Of a stretch of 46,135 bases of DNA, positions 1 to 8,651 are shown in pieces; position 1 is the stretch's first letter; each line of letters starts with the position of its first letter. A model generated the notes under the pieces. That model worked only from the letters and a program-made list of their open reading frames with translations. It was not told where the DNA came from and searched no databases. Source of the DNA: an uncultured Clostridia bacterium (GTDB lineage: Bacteria > Bacillota > Clostridia > Oscillospirales > CAG-272); contig CALWJX010000019.1 of assembly GCA_944381085.1 (NCBI GenBank), positions 1 to 46,135 of the forward strand. Direction: 5' to 3'. Position numbers and translations under genes: made by a program.

Positions 1-185
1 GAAGATATAAAAAAGAACAACGACTATGCTATGTGGTTGAAAGTCTGTAAGAAAGCAAATTGTTATTTGCTCGATGAGAGCTTGGCAAGATATAGAAAGC
101 GAAGCGGTTCAATCAGCAATCACGGATATATGAAGTTAATCAAATGGCATTATACATTATATAGAAAGGCAGAAAACAAGAACTT
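1..185 (+). repeat. Direct repeat copy 1 (GT2 tail)
   Basis: Bases 1-77 are identical to 1803-1879, and similarity continues with scattered, mostly synonymous differences to about base 185. The two copies lie 1802 bp apart and bracket an intact glycosyltransferase gene. They are paralogous coding sequence, not a transposon end. Confidence 0.85.
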
Positions 186-273
186 TTTTGCGTCAATAAT
201 ATTAACTGCCCGAAATCTTTTCTGGGGTATGTGGAAAAAAATTCGATATGTCAATAAATATAATTATGATTGA
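1..273 (+). CDS. Glycosyltransferase family 2, C-terminal part (5' end outside window)
   Basis: The reading frame is open from base 1 and stops at TGA 271-273, so this is the last 90 residues of a gene that begins outside the window. The tail contains NNDYAMWLKVCKKANCYLLD followed by RYRKRSGSISNH, which is the usual C-terminal part of EpsE/WaaE-type GT2 enzymes that add sugars to a polyprenyl-linked repeat unit at the inner membrane face. The catalytic N-terminal half with the DXD motif is not visible. The first 77 bases are repeated identically at 1803-1879 inside a pseudogene, so this tail has been duplicated. Family assignment is fairly sure; sugar specificity cannot be read. Confidence 0.75.
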   Translation, partial: EDIKKNNDYAMWLKVCKKANCYLLDESLARYRKRSGSISNHGYMKLIKWHYTLYRKAENKNFFASIILTARNLFWGMWKKIRYVNKYNYD

Positions 274-334
274 TAAAAGTAGTTAGGTTGAAGATTTATA
301 CTCATTGTGTGTATCTATGAAGGAAGGTATTGAT

Positions 335-1498
335 ATGAAAATACATTGGGCAACAAGATTAAGAGGATTTCTGCGCCATGTTTCACAAAGATTAACAACA
401 GTCGAATTTTCGGAAGATAATAATTATTATGAGACAAACACTTTTGTTGATAAATTGAAATCAAAGTGTATTCATTTTCGAATTTTCGATTTATTAGGTT
501 TTTTTCAAGTTATACAAATTAAAAACGTGGATTGTAATATATATGGATCGTTTAATCGTTTTTTATCTGCAGACAAGCCCTACTTTATTTACTTAGAGAA
601 TCCAACGGCGCTATATCATTATAGCTTAGATAGAATCAAGTATCGATTAGGTAAGAAGAGATTTAAGGCCTGCTTGGAAGATAGGAATTTACGGTATATT
701 ATATGCATGAGTAAAGCTTGTGCTAATACTTTTGAAAAAATCAATATGGCAGTTCCTGATCATGTAAAATTAATAATCATATATCCATTAGTTCCAACTA
801 ATATGTGGGTAAACGAACAACAAATCCACCAAAAATGCCAAAACGAAACATTAGAATGCTTATTTTGTGTCCAAGGCATTCGATTTGCCTCAAAAGGCGG
901 AATCGAAACTATGCGAGCAGTAAATCGATTATACGATGCCGGAGTTAAAATACATTTGACTGTAATTACAAAAATCTCAGATGTTAATGAAGAGATTTTG
1001 GAAGAAATTAAAAGCTATCCTTTTATAACATTATATGATTTTACCTTTCCGTATTCTGAATTAGAACAGATTTATGCTAATACAAATATACTTATTCAAG
1101 CTACATCTGATGAGTCTTTTGGATTAACAATTTTGGAAGCGATGAAAGGTGGATGTGCCTTGATCGGATCTCAAATGTATGCCATCCCTGAAATGATACG
1201 TGATGGATATAACGGATACTTGCTGGAACCTCATTACTGGTTTTTTGACGAAAACAATATTCCTAATCCTATGGTATGGAATCATAGAAAGAAAACGATA
1301 TATTCGGGCAAAATTAGTGAATCTTTGGTGGCGGCTATTTCTGAGAAACTAAATTTGTTGAGTGACAGAAAAAAACTGGAGACATTTTGTCTTAATTCTT
1401 ATCGGATGAGTATGTGTGAAGAATTTAGCGAAGAAGGCATTGTGAAAAAATGGAACGATGTTCTTAATGACTTTTCTAACCATGCAATTAATTCGTGA
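335..1498 (+). CDS. Glycosyltransferase, GT4-type (GT-B fold)
   Basis: This 387-residue protein is a predicted retaining glycosyltransferase for polysaccharide repeat-unit assembly. ATG 335 is chosen because AGGAAGG lies 7 bases upstream; an in-frame start at 305 lacks such a site. The C-terminal half carries the GT4 nucleotide-sugar signature: E260-SFGLTIL-E268 (E-x7-E), then a glycine-rich segment and AIPEMIRDGYNGYLL, all typical of the donor-binding Rossmann domain. The N-terminal acceptor domain is divergent and gives no specificity. No signal peptide or membrane segment is seen. The gene sits between the two copies of the GT2-tail direct repeat, which suggests it was inserted or could be lost by recombination. 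Donor and acceptor are unknown. Confidence 0.8.
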   Translation: MKIHWATRLRGFLRHVSQRLTTVEFSEDNNYYETNTFVDKLKSKCIHFRIFDLLGFFQVIQIKNVDCNIYGSFNRFLSADKPYFIYLENPTALYHYSLDRIKYRLGKKRFKACLEDRNLRYIICMSKACANTFEKINMAVPDHVKLIIIYPLVPTNMWVNEQQIHQKCQNETLECLFCVQGIRFASKGGIETMRAVNRLYDAGVKIHLTVITKISDVNEEILEEIKSYPFITLYDFTFPYSELEQIYANTNILIQATSDESFGLTILEAMKGGCALIGSQMYAIPEMIRDGYNGYLLEPHYWFFDENNIPNPMVWNHRKKTIYSGKISESLVAAISEKLNLLSDRKKLETFCLNSYRMSMCEEFSEEGIVKKWNDVLNDFSNHAINS

Positions 1499-1524
1499 AT
1501 GCTGAATAATTGGAGAAATATATT

Positions 1525-2021
1525 ATGAGAACTGCGGCAATAATCGGTCATTTCGCCAAAAGAAAGCAAGATTTCGGGGGCAAACGATTAAGACTGAAAT
1601 CATCACTGAAGCGTTGCAGAATGATATTGGGGAAGATCAAGTGATTGAATTAGACACATATGGTGGTGGACTGATAAAGCTTTTGAAAGCACCAATTCAA
1701 GTATTCTTTGCGTTGAGAAATAGTCGAAATGTTATTTTTTGCCAGCCCAGAATGCGTTGCGTGTTAATGTACGATGCGGAAACAATTGGACTTGTTCAGA
1801 TTGAAGATATAAAAAAGAACAACGACTATGCTATGTGGTTGAAAGTCTGTAAGAAAGCAAATTGTTATTTGCTCGATGAAAACTTGGCAAGGTATAGAAA
1901 AAGAAGCGGTTCTATTAGTAATCACGGATTTATGAAATTGATTAAATGGCACTACAAGTTGTATCGTGAAGCGGAAAAGAAAAATACAGTTTCTTCGGCT
2001 TTTTTGACAGTTAGGAAATAA
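1525..2021 (+). pseudogene. Chimeric, frameshifted glycosyltransferase remnant
   Basis: The remnant starts with a good ATG (MRTAAIIGHFAKRKQDFGG) like the N-terminus of a GT-B capsular glycosyltransferase. The frame breaks at a run of five G (1576-1580); adding one G restores GGQTIKTEIITEALQ. A second break at a run of six T (1735-1740) is restored by adding one T, giving LPAQNALRV. Near 1765-1775 the sequence switches to the tail of a GT2 enzyme (MYDAETIGLVQIED onward), nearly identical to the tail at 1-185, and then stops early at TAA 2019-2021. It therefore joins the head of one glycosyltransferase to the tail of another and cannot encode a normal enzyme. The two single-base losses could in principle be assembly errors, but the chimera would remain. 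Confidence 0.8.
1803..1987 (+). repeat. Direct repeat copy 2 (GT2 tail)
   Basis: This is the second copy of the GT2 tail, inside the pseudogene and in the same orientation as copy 1. Recombination between the copies would delete 1802 bp including the glycosyltransferase at 335-1498 and leave one GT2 tail. Confidence 0.85.
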
Positions 2022-2032
2022 AACTTTTTAAT

Positions 2033-2054
2033 TTATCTGTATTTAAACAGATAA
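2033..2054 (+). terminator. Hairpin after the pseudogene, weak terminator candidate
   Basis: TTATCTGT and ACAGATAA form a perfect 8-bp stem around a 6-base loop. The following bases are AT-rich but include only a short T stretch, so termination would be weak. It separates the pseudogene from the UDP-glucose dehydrogenase gene. Confidence 0.35.
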
Positions 2055-2153
2055 TTTGTAACATTTAAATTTCTTTCGTTCTGTTTTTCACATGTGTTAT
2101 TGGGGCTTTTTAAAAATTTTTAAAGTAAAATAATTGATAGTTAGGAAGAAAAA

Positions 2154-3392
2154 ATGAAAATTGCAGTTGCTGGAACGGGATATGTAGGTCTTTCTATAGC
2201 CATTTTGTTGGCTCAGCAAAATAAAGTTGTGGCGGTTGATATTGTGCCCGAAAAAGTCAGAATGATAAATGAAAAAAAATCACCTATCCAGGATGATTTT
2301 ATAATTAAGTATTTGTCTGAAAAAAAACTTGATTTAACAGCTACTCTTGACTCAGATTCAGCATATAGAGAAGCGGATTTTGTCGTGATATCAGTTCCTA
2401 CAAATTATGATTCACAAAAAAATTTTTTTGATACATCGGCAGTGGAAAATGTTATTGAACTTGTTCTTAAATGTAACCCGGATGCCGTCATGGTAATTAA
2501 ATCAACTGTTCCGGTCGGATATACCGAAAGTGTTCGTAAAAAATATAATTGTAAAAATATTATTTTCAGCCCTGAATTTTTGCGTGAATCAAAAGCGCTG
2601 TACGATAATCTTTATCCTTCGAGGATAATAGTCGGAACTGATTTGAATGATGCAAAGCTGGTTGAAGTTTCAGAAATTTTTGCAACATTGCTCAAAGAGG
2701 GTGCAATCAAGGAAAATATAGACACTTTATTGATGGGATTTACAGAGGCGGAGGCGGTTAAACTTTTTGCAAATACATTTCTTGCGCTCCGTGTGTCTTA
2801 TTTTAACGAACTTGATACCTATGCCGAGATAAAAGGACTTGATACAAAGTCAATTATTGAAGGTGTTTGCCTTGATCCCAGAATCGGAAATTATTACAAT
2901 AATCCTTCTTTTGGATATGGGGGTTATTGCTTACCTAAGGATACAAAGCAATTGCTTGCAAATTATGCTGATGTTCCGCAGAATATGATAAGTGCAATTG
3001 TAGAGTCAAACAAAACACGTAAAGACTTTATTGCAGACCGTGTATTAAAAATGGCGGGATATTACGGATACGAGATGGATAATAGTTATGATATAAATAA
3101 GGAAAATAATGTTGTTATAGGCGTTTATCGTCTTACAATGAAGTCTAATTCGGATAATTTCAGGCAATCATCAATACAGGGCGTAATGAAACGTATTAAA
3201 GGCAAGGGTGCTACGGTTATAGTTTATGAGCCTACACTTAAAAGCGGTGAAACTTTTTTTGGAAGTGAAATTGTGAACGACCTTGACAAATTCAAACTGC
3301 GTTCTGACGCCATTATTGCTAACAGATATGATAGTTGCCTTGACGATGTGAAAGAAAAAGTGTACACAAGAGATTTGTTTAAACGTGATTGA
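2154..3392 (+). CDS. ugd: UDP-glucose 6-dehydrogenase
   Basis: This enzyme oxidises UDP-glucose to UDP-glucuronate with two NAD+, supplying uronic acid for the polysaccharide. The 412-residue protein begins with the NAD-binding GTGYVG motif (residues 7-12). The catalytic cysteine is C259 in GGYCLPKD, and the central helix holds the conserved acid residues around [18 protein letters not shown]. The length fits the short bacterial class (about 400 residues), as in Streptococcus HasB. The start has AGGAAG a short distance upstream. A UDP-ManNAc or UDP-GalNAc dehydrogenase is less likely, because the length and the motif around Cys fit the UDP-glucose group, but substrate choice between close relatives is an inference. 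Confidence 0.9.
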   Translation: MKIAVAGTGYVGLSIAILLAQQNKVVAVDIVPEKVRMINEKKSPIQDDFIIKYLSEKKLDLTATLDSDSAYREADFVVISVPTNYDSQKNFFDTSAVENVIELVLKCNPDAVMVIKSTVPVGYTESVRKKYNCKNIIFSPEFLRESKALYDNLYPSRIIVGTDLNDAKLVEVSEIFATLLKEGAIKENIDTLLMGFTEAEAVKLFANTFLALRVSYFNELDTYAEIKGLDTKSIIEGVCLDPRIGNYYNNPSFGYGGYCLPKDTKQLLANYADVPQNMISAIVESNKTRKDFIADRVLKMAGYYGYEMDNSYDINKENNVVIGVYRLTMKSNSDNFRQSSIQGVMKRIKGKGATVIVYEPTLKSGETFFGSEIVNDLDKFKLRSDAIIANRYDSCLDDVKEKVYTRDLFKRD

Positions 3393-3454
3393 AGATTTAT
3401 AAAAGATTAAGTTATGTACTTTAGTGTATTAACGCTTAAGGAGGACGAAAAAAG

Positions 3455-4531
3455 TTGAAGAAAATATTGGTAGCAGTAGAGGATTATCCGAATAACAGCG
3501 GTGGAGTGGCGTTGATGTATGTCCACACACGAAACAAGGCATATATGGCGGAAGGTATCGATGTCACAGTATTGAATTTCCAAGCTTCGAAAAATTATAC
3601 CTATGACGGGATTCCTGTTATTACGATGTCGAATTATAAATCTCAGGAAAAGCAATACGATATTCTCGTATGTCATGCTGCGAATATACGTCATCACTAT
3701 TTGTTCTTAAAGAGATACGGTAACGATTTTGATAAGTTTGTATTTTTTTTCCACGGGCATGAGGTTTTAAAAATTAACAAGACATATTCAAAATCTTATC
3801 CTTATGTCAGAAACTCCAAAATCAAGGCTTGGTTGCAAGATCGATACGATGATTTTAAGCTTTATGTTTGGAGAAAATATTATCTAAAAGTAAAAGAAAA
3901 ATCGACCTTTGTATTTGTCAGTCGATGGATGCTCAATGAATTTTTGAAGTGGACAAAAATTCCTTATGAATTAATTAAGGAACATTGTGAAATAACATAT
4001 AACTGTGTCGGTAAAGCTTTTGAAAAAGCGGTATACGATCCTACACTTCCTAAAGAATACGATTTTATTACAGTCAGAAGTTATATGGATGGATCAAAAT
4101 ATTGTATTGATTTAGTTAACCAATTGGCATTCGCTAATCGAGATCTAAAATTTTTGGTGGTTGGCAAGGGGGAGTTTTTCAGTCATTATGAAAAAGCGCC
4201 CAATATTACATGGATGAATCAAACGATGAACCATCAAGAGATTATACAGTATATGCAGAAATCAAGATGCGCTCTCATGCCTACCAGAACAGATGCACAG
4301 GGACTTATGATGTGTGAAATGGCTGCTTTTGGAATACCGGTGATAACTTCAGATATTCCGATTTGTCATGAAGTTTTCGATGATTTCGAAAATGCTTTTT
4401 TTATTGACAATAATAATACGAATTTTGATTTGAAAAAGTTTGTATCTAAAAAAATAGAAACAAAGAAGGATTGCCGCTTTTTTTTAAGTAATACTGCAAA
4501 AAAAGAAATAGCAATTATAAACAACGGTTGA
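3455..4531 (+). CDS. Glycosyltransferase, GT4-like
   Basis: This is a 358-residue GT-B glycosyltransferase that starts at TTG 3455, with AAGGAGG ten bases upstream and no better ATG. The N-terminus has a gly/val segment (NNSGGVALMYVHTRNKAYM) typical of acceptor-domain starts in GT4 enzymes. The C-terminal domain has VVGKGEF, then D280-AQGLMMC-E288, a variant of the GT4 E-x7-E motif in which the first acid is Asp, followed by GIPVITSDIPICHE. It is predicted to be cytoplasmic and to extend the lipid-linked repeat unit. The donor sugar is unknown. It lies 62 bp after ugd in the same orientation, so co-transcription is likely. Confidence 0.75.
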   Translation: MKKILVAVEDYPNNSGGVALMYVHTRNKAYMAEGIDVTVLNFQASKNYTYDGIPVITMSNYKSQEKQYDILVCHAANIRHHYLFLKRYGNDFDKFVFFFHGHEVLKINKTYSKSYPYVRNSKIKAWLQDRYDDFKLYVWRKYYLKVKEKSTFVFVSRWMLNEFLKWTKIPYELIKEHCEITYNCVGKAFEKAVYDPTLPKEYDFITVRSYMDGSKYCIDLVNQLAFANRDLKFLVVGKGEFFSHYEKAPNITWMNQTMNHQEIIQYMQKSRCALMPTRTDAQGLMMCEMAAFGIPVITSDIPICHEVFDDFENAFFIDNNNTNFDLKKFVSKKIETKKDCRFFLSNTAKKEIAIINNG

Positions 4532-4534
4532 AGT

Positions 4535-4554
4535 TTTTGCTGCTAATAGCAAAA
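4535..4554 (+). other. Intercistronic hairpin before the polymerase ribosome site
   Basis: TTTTGCT and AGCAAAA form a 7-bp stem with a 6-base loop, ending just before the AGAGGAG ribosome site of the next gene. It could tune translation or mRNA stability, or be chance in AT-rich DNA. No T run follows, so it is not a normal terminator. Confidence 0.3.
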
Positions 4555-4569
4555 TAGAGGAGATGAAAA

Positions 4570-5793
4570 ATGATTATAATTTTCTTGCTAATATCTATAC
4601 TATTGGTTATATTCCAAGCACGTAGAGAAAAAAATATAGGAAACATGCTCTCCTTTTTAATCGTGCCATATATTATACTTGTTTTTTTAAACAATTTTGT
4701 TATTTATCGATTTGGATTTTATAAAATCAGTGATAAGGTTTTGCTGATGCTGTTAGGAGCATTTATAGCGTTTTTTATCGGTATGAGTCTTTTCTCCGGT
4801 AGAGCATCCTATGTTATTTATGAAAAAGATAATGAGAATCGTTTTCGTCATTACAATATAGACAAAATGGTTAAATTTTTATATTTTGTAGCTTTTTTGG
4901 CAAGCTGTAAATTAATTTATTTGATTATAAATGGAGACATTACAGGTTCTGAAAGTCAAATGGGAAATGGGTTGGTTGGTCACTTATTGTTAATTTGTTA
5001 TGCTATTGTTCCAATTGTTTTCTTATATTGGACATATAATAAGAAAAAACTGAAATATTTATTTTCAGTGGGCTTGATAGTAGCAATGAATTTTGCTACT
5101 TTTATTAAATACAATGTAATTGGTTTGATTGTGAGTATTTTTATTTTTACATTAATATATAAAAAATCAGTACTAATAAAGGCATGTGTATTGCTTGTCA
5201 GTGCCGTAGCAATTTTATTTATATCAAATTATGTAATTGGGTTTGTGTTAAGTAATTCATTGAAAGATGTATCAAACTTGTTTTATTTAAATCATTTGTG
5301 GAAATATTCTGCCGGATCTTTGATTTATGATAATTATATCTTTGATGTGGGTGTAAATGTTGGTGTTGGTATGTTTCAAAAAATTGCTTATTTTATATTT
5401 GCACTTCCTAATATGTTTTTAAATAAAATATTCAAAATAACTATATTTCCGTATGAAATAATGCCATCACGGAGTGTTAGTTCAGTTGGAGAATATTCAA
5501 ATGTTACCGATGCAATAGGATATATGTTCCCTTCTCGAGGAGGAACTTTAGAGATAATAGGCTTTCTTGTATTATTCGTGATAATTGGAGCTCTGTTTTC
5601 TGTAATTTATAACAGTTGTAAGATGCGGAACTATAAATTCAGTCCATTTTTGGCTAATTTTATGACATTTTTTGTTTTTTTATCATTTTTTGGTACTTTT
5701 TATGTAAACCCTGGACCGTGGGAGATTTTGGTGTGGTCAATTATTGTACCGTATTTTTTTAGGATCAAAGGTAAAAATGTTAAAAGTGAGTAA
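4570..5793 (+). CDS. wzy: Polysaccharide polymerase, Wzy-like membrane protein
   Basis: This 407-residue protein is mostly hydrophobic with about ten or more predicted membrane segments, starting with an N-terminal helix (IIIFLLISILLVIF). A longer, more polar loop at about residues 235-320 lies between late membrane segments, matching the large outer loop of O-antigen/capsule polymerases. In the Wzx/Wzy route such a protein joins repeat units outside the membrane. ATG 4570 has AGAGGAG seven bases upstream. Wzy proteins have very low sequence similarity, so the call rests on topology and on its place between glycosyltransferases and a Wzx flippase. An O-antigen ligase-like or other membrane protein cannot be excluded. 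The gene is among the most AT-rich here. Confidence 0.7.
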   Translation: MIIIFLLISILLVIFQARREKNIGNMLSFLIVPYIILVFLNNFVIYRFGFYKISDKVLLMLLGAFIAFFIGMSLFSGRASYVIYEKDNENRFRHYNIDKMVKFLYFVAFLASCKLIYLIINGDITGSESQMGNGLVGHLLLICYAIVPIVFLYWTYNKKKLKYLFSVGLIVAMNFATFIKYNVIGLIVSIFIFTLIYKKSVLIKACVLLVSAVAILFISNYVIGFVLSNSLKDVSNLFYLNHLWKYSAGSLIYDNYIFDVGVNVGVGMFQKIAYFIFALPNMFLNKIFKITIFPYEIMPSRSVSSVGEYSNVTDAIGYMFPSRGGTLEIIGFLVLFVIIGALFSVIYNSCKMRNYKFSPFLANFMTFFVFLSFFGTFYVNPGPWEILVWSIIVPYFFRIKGKNVKSE

Positions 5794-6033
5794 TGAAATT
5801 ATCACTACATTTGCAGGATAGAAAATATTTTGTCAAATAAAAAATTGTCATTCAAACAATCTATGAAATTACAGGTGGGTTCATAGTATAGATATTGGCA
5901 ATGTGTGAAACTTGATAAAAATATGAAGGACCAAGAATACGTCATGTTACACCAATAGGCTATGCCGATAAAATTTTGTATCCACTGATATCATACGTTA
6001 TTCATGAATGATGTTTTGATAGGAGTATCCGAT
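5794..6033 (+). other. Gap with possible decayed gene end
   Basis: This stretch has no intact gene. One frame from about 5920 reads EGPRIRHVTPIGYADK, then further plausible residues, and stops at TGA near 6010. The frame is closed upstream by a stop, as expected for the leftover 3' end of a deleted gene. The family is not recognisable. It fits the picture of a gene-shuffling polysaccharide cluster. Confidence 0.3.
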
Positions 6034-7029
6034 ATGAAGAAAATACAATATTCTGTTTACAAACGTGAAACAGGTAATGCGGGTGGGAAAGCCAAAAATG
6101 ATGCCTATGACATTTTGCTCAATATTGGGTATATGCCATCATATGTTCCTTCAAACAAGAGAACAATAAGAATAATTCAACAGATTCTGTCATTACAAAA
6201 ATTGAATGAAAAAGTGTTGCTTGTAATTCAATATCCGGCAATTTCATCAAAGATTATGTCTCTTTTGTTAAAGCAAATTGAAAAAGTGAAATGCAAATCT
6301 GTAGCTTTAATCCACGACTTACCATCCATACAAGGAATGGGTGGTGAAATCCAATTTGAAATTGAAGAACTTAACCACTTTGATTATTTGATCGTCCACA
6401 ATACAAAAATGGAGGGATATCTTTTTGACTGTGGATACAAAGGAAAGATTGTTGTACTCGAATTGTTTGATTATCTGCACGATATAGAGAGAAATGTGAC
6501 AGAGACCCCATACAGTGGCACAATTTCAGTGGCGGGAAATTTGGACAAAGCACCATATATTTGCGATTTGGAGAAAGTCGGCAGATATAAATTTAATCTA
6601 TATGGAATAAACAAAACATTGGATTTGAGCAATTTATCAAATGTGGATTATAAAGGGTGTTTACCATCGGATGAAATACCGTATCTGCTTGATGCAGACT
6701 ATGGTTTGGTTTGGGACGGTGATTCTGTTGATACGTGTTCCGGTGTTTATGGAAAATATCTGCTTTATAACAATCCTCATAAACTTTCGCTGTATATAGC
6801 GGCGGGGAAACCCGTGATTGTTTGGAGTAATTCGGCAGTTGCCGATTTTGTTCTCAAAAATAAAATTGGCATTGCGGTAGATTCGTTAATTGATTTGAAT
6901 CAAATAGATCTGTTTGACAACTATAAAGAATTGAAGCAAAACGCATTAAAAATCAAGCAGAAAATATCATCGGGTTATTTTCTTAAAACCGCAATAGAGA
7001 AAATTGAGAAAGAGATTGCGAAAAAGTAA
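6034..7029 (+). CDS. Galactofuranosyltransferase-like glycosyltransferase
   Basis: This 331-residue protein resembles WbbI-type beta-1,6-galactofuranosyltransferases. ATG 6034 is chosen because TAGGAG lies about eight bases upstream; ATG 6004 is in frame but has no site. The C-terminal part has the family hallmark NPHKLSLYIAAGKPVIVW, and DYGLVWDGDSVDTCSG precedes it; the middle has VALIHDLPS. These enzymes use UDP-galactofuranose to extend a lipid-linked acceptor on the cytoplasmic side. The call is strengthened by a UDP-galactopyranose mutase gene 1.6 kb downstream, which makes that donor. Linkage and acceptor are inferred, not seen. Confidence 0.75.
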   Translation: MKKIQYSVYKRETGNAGGKAKNDAYDILLNIGYMPSYVPSNKRTIRIIQQILSLQKLNEKVLLVIQYPAISSKIMSLLLKQIEKVKCKSVALIHDLPSIQGMGGEIQFEIEELNHFDYLIVHNTKMEGYLFDCGYKGKIVVLELFDYLHDIERNVTETPYSGTISVAGNLDKAPYICDLEKVGRYKFNLYGINKTLDLSNLSNVDYKGCLPSDEIPYLLDADYGLVWDGDSVDTCSGVYGKYLLYNNPHKLSLYIAAGKPVIVWSNSAVADFVLKNKIGIAVDSLIDLNQIDLFDNYKELKQNALKIKQKISSGYFLKTAIEKIEKEIAKK

Positions 7030-7196
7030 TATCTACCATCATGTTTCTTGCAAAAATGAGGCAATTAATTGTGAGTTTTAAAGAAGATATGATTAAAATC
7101 CTTGATAATAATGAGTAGTATATTAAATTTTCAATTTCATTAATTATTAATGGAAAAAACTTAAATTTAAATTAAAAAGAGTGTGAGGTGATGTAG

Positions 7197-8651
7197 TTGC
7201 ACAAAAACAACATCGTCAAAAATTATATATACAACTCATTTTATCAAATTTTGATAATGGTGTTGCCATTGATTACAATGCCGTATATTTCACGTGTTTT
7301 AGGTGCTGAAGCCATTGGCATGTATGGATATACGAATTCGATCACGCAGTATTTCATATTATTTGGCTGTATTGGGTTAAATTTATATGGACAACGTGAA
7401 ATAGCTTATCATCAAAATAACAATTTTGAACGTTCCAAATCGTTTTGGGAGTTATTTCTCATTCGGGTTATAAGCATTTCGTTGTTTACAATTATTTTTA
7501 TAGTGTCACTTTGCAGAAATGACAAATACGGATTCCTTTTTTGTATTCAGATTCTTGATATTATCGCATCGTTGGTTGATATTTCTTGGTTTTTTCAAGG
7601 TATGGAAGACTTTAAAAAAATCGTCGTACGCAATAGTTGTGTTAAAATAATCGGGGTAGTATTGATACTGTGTTTGGTTAATAGCCCGGATGATTTATGG
7701 ATATATGCTTTGATTTATTCCGCTACATTGTTTTTGGGAAATTTAACAATGTGGCTGTATATGCCTAAGTACTTAATACGGATAAGCATAAGACTTTGCA
7801 AACCTTTCCGACACTTGAAACCTGCATTGGTTCTTTTTGTACCTCAAATTGCTACTTCCATATATACCTTACTTGACAAGTCGATGATAGGCTTGCTGAC
7901 GGGGAATGATGCAGAGGTTGCATATTATGAACAAGCACAAAAAATTATAAAAATGGCATTATCGCTTGCCACATCCTTGGGAACAGTAATGTTGCCGAGA
8001 ATTGCTAATATGTATAGTCAAGGTAAATTAGATGAAATACGGGGCTATATATACAAATCCGTACAGTTTGTCTGCGCGTTATCTTTTCCAATTTGTTTTG
8101 GAATATGTATAATCGCAAATGATTTTATTCCGTGGTTTTTAGGTGACGGATATGGTGATGTAGTATATAATACTATACTAATGGCACCTATTATCCCGAT
8201 AATTGGAATGAGTAATGTTATAGGCGTGCAGTATTTTCTTCCCATAGGAAAGCAAAAAGAATACACTAAATCAGTTGCCGGTGGAACGCTTGTAAATTTG
8301 ATTTTAAATTTTATTTTTATTCCGTTTTTTCTGTCAAAAGGAGCAGTTATAGCTTCTGTTATTGCGGAAATAACCGTTTTGATAATTCAATTGTTGCTGG
8401 TAAAGAAAGAAATACAATTTAGGAAAATTTTAAAATTGATTTTTAAATATGCAATCGCAGCAATAATAATGACTGTTATATTGATAGTTATTCCGTTTGA
8501 GTGGGTAGAAAGTGTTATTTTAAGAATAGGATTAACCGTAATCATTGGTGGAATAGTATATATTATAATGCTTGTACTCCTTAAAGAATCTTTTGTAACA
8601 CAATGTTGGCAAAAGATATTGTATAAGGCAGGAAAGGGGAAGAACAAATGA
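7197..8651 (+). CDS. wzx: Polysaccharide flippase Wzx (MATE/MOP superfamily)
   Basis: This 484-residue protein with about 14 predicted membrane helices is a polysaccharide_synt-type flippase that moves undecaprenyl-diphosphate-linked repeat units across the membrane. The N-terminus (YQILIMVLPLITMPYISRVLG, followed by a conserved IGMYGYTNSI) is diagnostic for Wzx/RfbX. The start is TTG 7197 with GAGGTGAT about eight bases upstream. Its stop overlaps the start of the next gene by four bases (ATGA), showing translational coupling to the mutase. Preceding bases 7030-7196 contain no recognisable gene. Confidence 0.88.
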   Translation: MHKNNIVKNYIYNSFYQILIMVLPLITMPYISRVLGAEAIGMYGYTNSITQYFILFGCIGLNLYGQREIAYHQNNNFERSKSFWELFLIRVISISLFTIIFIVSLCRNDKYGFLFCIQILDIIASLVDISWFFQGMEDFKKIVVRNSCVKIIGVVLILCLVNSPDDLWIYALIYSATLFLGNLTMWLYMPKYLIRISIRLCKPFRHLKPALVLFVPQIATSIYTLLDKSMIGLLTGNDAEVAYYEQAQKIIKMALSLATSLGTVMLPRIANMYSQGKLDEIRGYIYKSVQFVCALSFPICFGICIIANDFIPWFLGDGYGDVVYNTILMAPIIPIIGMSNVIGVQYFLPIGKQKEYTKSVAGGTLVNLILNFIFIPFFLSKGAVIASVIAEITVLIIQLLLVKKEIQFRKILKLIFKYAIAAIIMTVILIVIPFEWVESVILRIGLTVIIGGIVYIIMLVLLKESFVTQCWQKILYKAGKGKNK

